In this document: one piece after another, positions 63,393-64,000 of the stretch
How positions within the stretch are numbered: position 1 is the stretch's first letter
Layout: each line of letters opens with the position of its first letter
NCBI GenBank assembly: GCA_905182985.1
Contig: CAJJDN010000032.1
Coordinates: 211,944-275,943, forward strand
Direction: 5' to 3'
Origin: Paramecium sonneborni
Taxonomy: Eukaryota > Ciliophora > Oligohymenophorea > Peniculida > Parameciidae
Length of the DNA: 64,000 nucleotides
The notes under the pieces: model-generated
Database searches by the model: none
The model's input: only the letters and a program-made list of their open reading frames with translations
Told to the model about the DNA's origin: nothing
Made by a program: the position numbers and the translations under genes

Positions 63393-63689
63393 TCAATCTG
63401 AAGAGTCTGTTTAAATAGTTAACGATTAGGATCTTTTTCTTTTTTCCTAATTGAAATCTATTAAATCTCTGAAACTGCAATCTGAAATGGTGTCAGCAAT
63501 TATAATGTTAACTATTCCTTTAAGTCCCTCAACTTTATATTCATCTTATAGTTATTTAACAAAATCTTCGTCATCCATCAATAATTTCTTTAATTCTGAC
63601 TTTTGATCCTCTGTGATTTTGTTTTCCAAGTGTAAGTTAGAAATCAACTTTAAGACTTCCTTAAAGAATTCAGCTTATTCATCTGCCAT
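63393..63689 (-). CDS. Small acidic helical protein (98 aa), unassigned
   Basis: One frame of 99 codons: MADEQAEFFKEVLKLISNLH, then KITEDQKSELKKLLMDDEDF, VKQLQDEYKVEGLKGIVNII and a basic/Ser end (NQEKRKRSQSLTIQTDSSD). The balanced charge and clear amphipathic helices show real coding, and this frame is far more protein-like than the overlapping plus-strand frame. No family recognised. It converges with the preceding small gene and diverges from the repeat-protein gene at 63891. Confidence 0.7.
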
Positions 63690-63890
63690 AATTTTAATTA
63701 ATTAATAAATATTTGTTCTAACATATATCATTTAAAAGTATGAAATAAAATAAGATAAATAAAAGTAAATATTACTAAATGAGTTAATAAGTCTTTAGAA
63801 ATACATTGAAAGTAGGGAGTAATTAAAATTTGAAATAAATTTTATTAAGTAAAGGATATTAAATAAAATATTTATCGAATAAAAAAAAGA

Positions 63891-64000
63891 ATGCCTATAT
63901 ATCCAACAGCACCACTTACAAGTTCTATTCCAGCTCCAATGAGTGTTGTTTAACCAGTAAGCTATGCTCAACCTGTGACTTATGCTCAACCAGTGTCATA
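63891..64000 (+). CDS. PV/YAQ-repeat protein, N-terminus (epiplasmin/articulin-like, tentative)
   Basis: Runs off the window end. MPIYPTAPLTSSIPAPMSVV is followed by a near-perfect repeat of about eight residues, Q-P-V-(S/T)-Y-A. Repeats built on V-P-V/Q-P-V with Tyr are found at the ends of articulin/alveolin-type proteins of the ciliate epiplasm, the membrane skeleton below the cortex. With about 36 codons visible this is only a suggestion; other Pro/Gln-repeat proteins are possible. Confidence 0.5.

Larger units (their letters stand above)
62206..63403. repeat. Assembly overlap C, right copy (1198 bp)
   Basis: Second copy of 61007-62204; unique sequence resumes at 63404 with the minus-strand 98-aa gene. 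Confidence 0.9.

Noticed and set aside
63361..63610. Plus-strand ORF MPEQCQEQQKMTQSEE...
   Set aside because: It is antisense to the 98-aa minus-strand frame, which has much better protein-like composition.

Overview
This window is a gene-dense piece of a ciliate (oligohymenophorean, Paramecium-like) macronuclear genome. Three things show this. (1) Recognisable proteins read through only if TAA and TAG are glutamine and TGA is the sole stop. (2) Genes are interrupted by tiny introns, mostly 22-30 nt, that nearly always start GTA and end in AG. (3) The DNA is extremely AT-rich and intergenic gaps are very short (often 20-40 nt). Standard-code ORFs are therefore meaningless fragments here; all gene models below were read with TGA as the only stop, and for almost all of them the exon total is an exact multiple of three once the named introns are removed. 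I see no tRNA, rRNA, CRISPR array or mobile element.

Layout. 1-9.1 kb: the 5' part of a peroxisomal ABCD transporter, a Q/P-rich low-complexity protein, a three-zinc-finger ePHD-PHD-ePHD chromatin protein, then a poorly resolved membrane-protein gene in sparse DNA. 9.0-19.7 kb (all minus strand): a coiled-coil protein, an unassigned protein, a CFAP77-like ciliary protein, a tandem PX-domain protein, a ULK/ATG1-like kinase, a membrane RING-H2 E3, an S49 peptidase, a small membrane protein and an AVT/SLC38-like amino-acid transporter. 19.7-34.8 kb (plus): splicing helicase PRP16/DHX38, a small basic protein, a NEK kinase, an IQ/coiled-coil protein, a membrane-anchored aspartic protease, CYB5D1 and an ankyrin protein. 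35.6-41.5 kb (minus): a dual-family immunophilin (FKBP-TPR-cyclophilin) and a 1170-residue mitochondrial RAP-domain protein. 41.9-52.5 kb (plus): a G-protein-beta-like WD40 protein and a 2720-residue cysteine-rich multi-pass receptor-like protein. 52.8-64.0 kb: an MGC-start protein (minus), ADA2 of SAGA, two tandem CNBD potassium-channel paralogues that share a CCHC zinc-knuckle-like motif, small unassigned genes, and the start of a PVxYAQ-repeat protein.

Assembly caution: three blocks of about 1.0-1.26 kb appear twice in tandem, each pair separated only by N (183 N, 1 N, 1 N). They are unmerged contig overlaps, not biological duplications; removing one copy restores an open, correctly sized PRP16 gene and single copies of the other genes. 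The likely highlights are the FKBP-TPR-cyclophilin fusion, the CCHC motif in channels whose S4 has few positive charges, the possible 17-nt introns with flexible AG ends, and the double ePHD protein.
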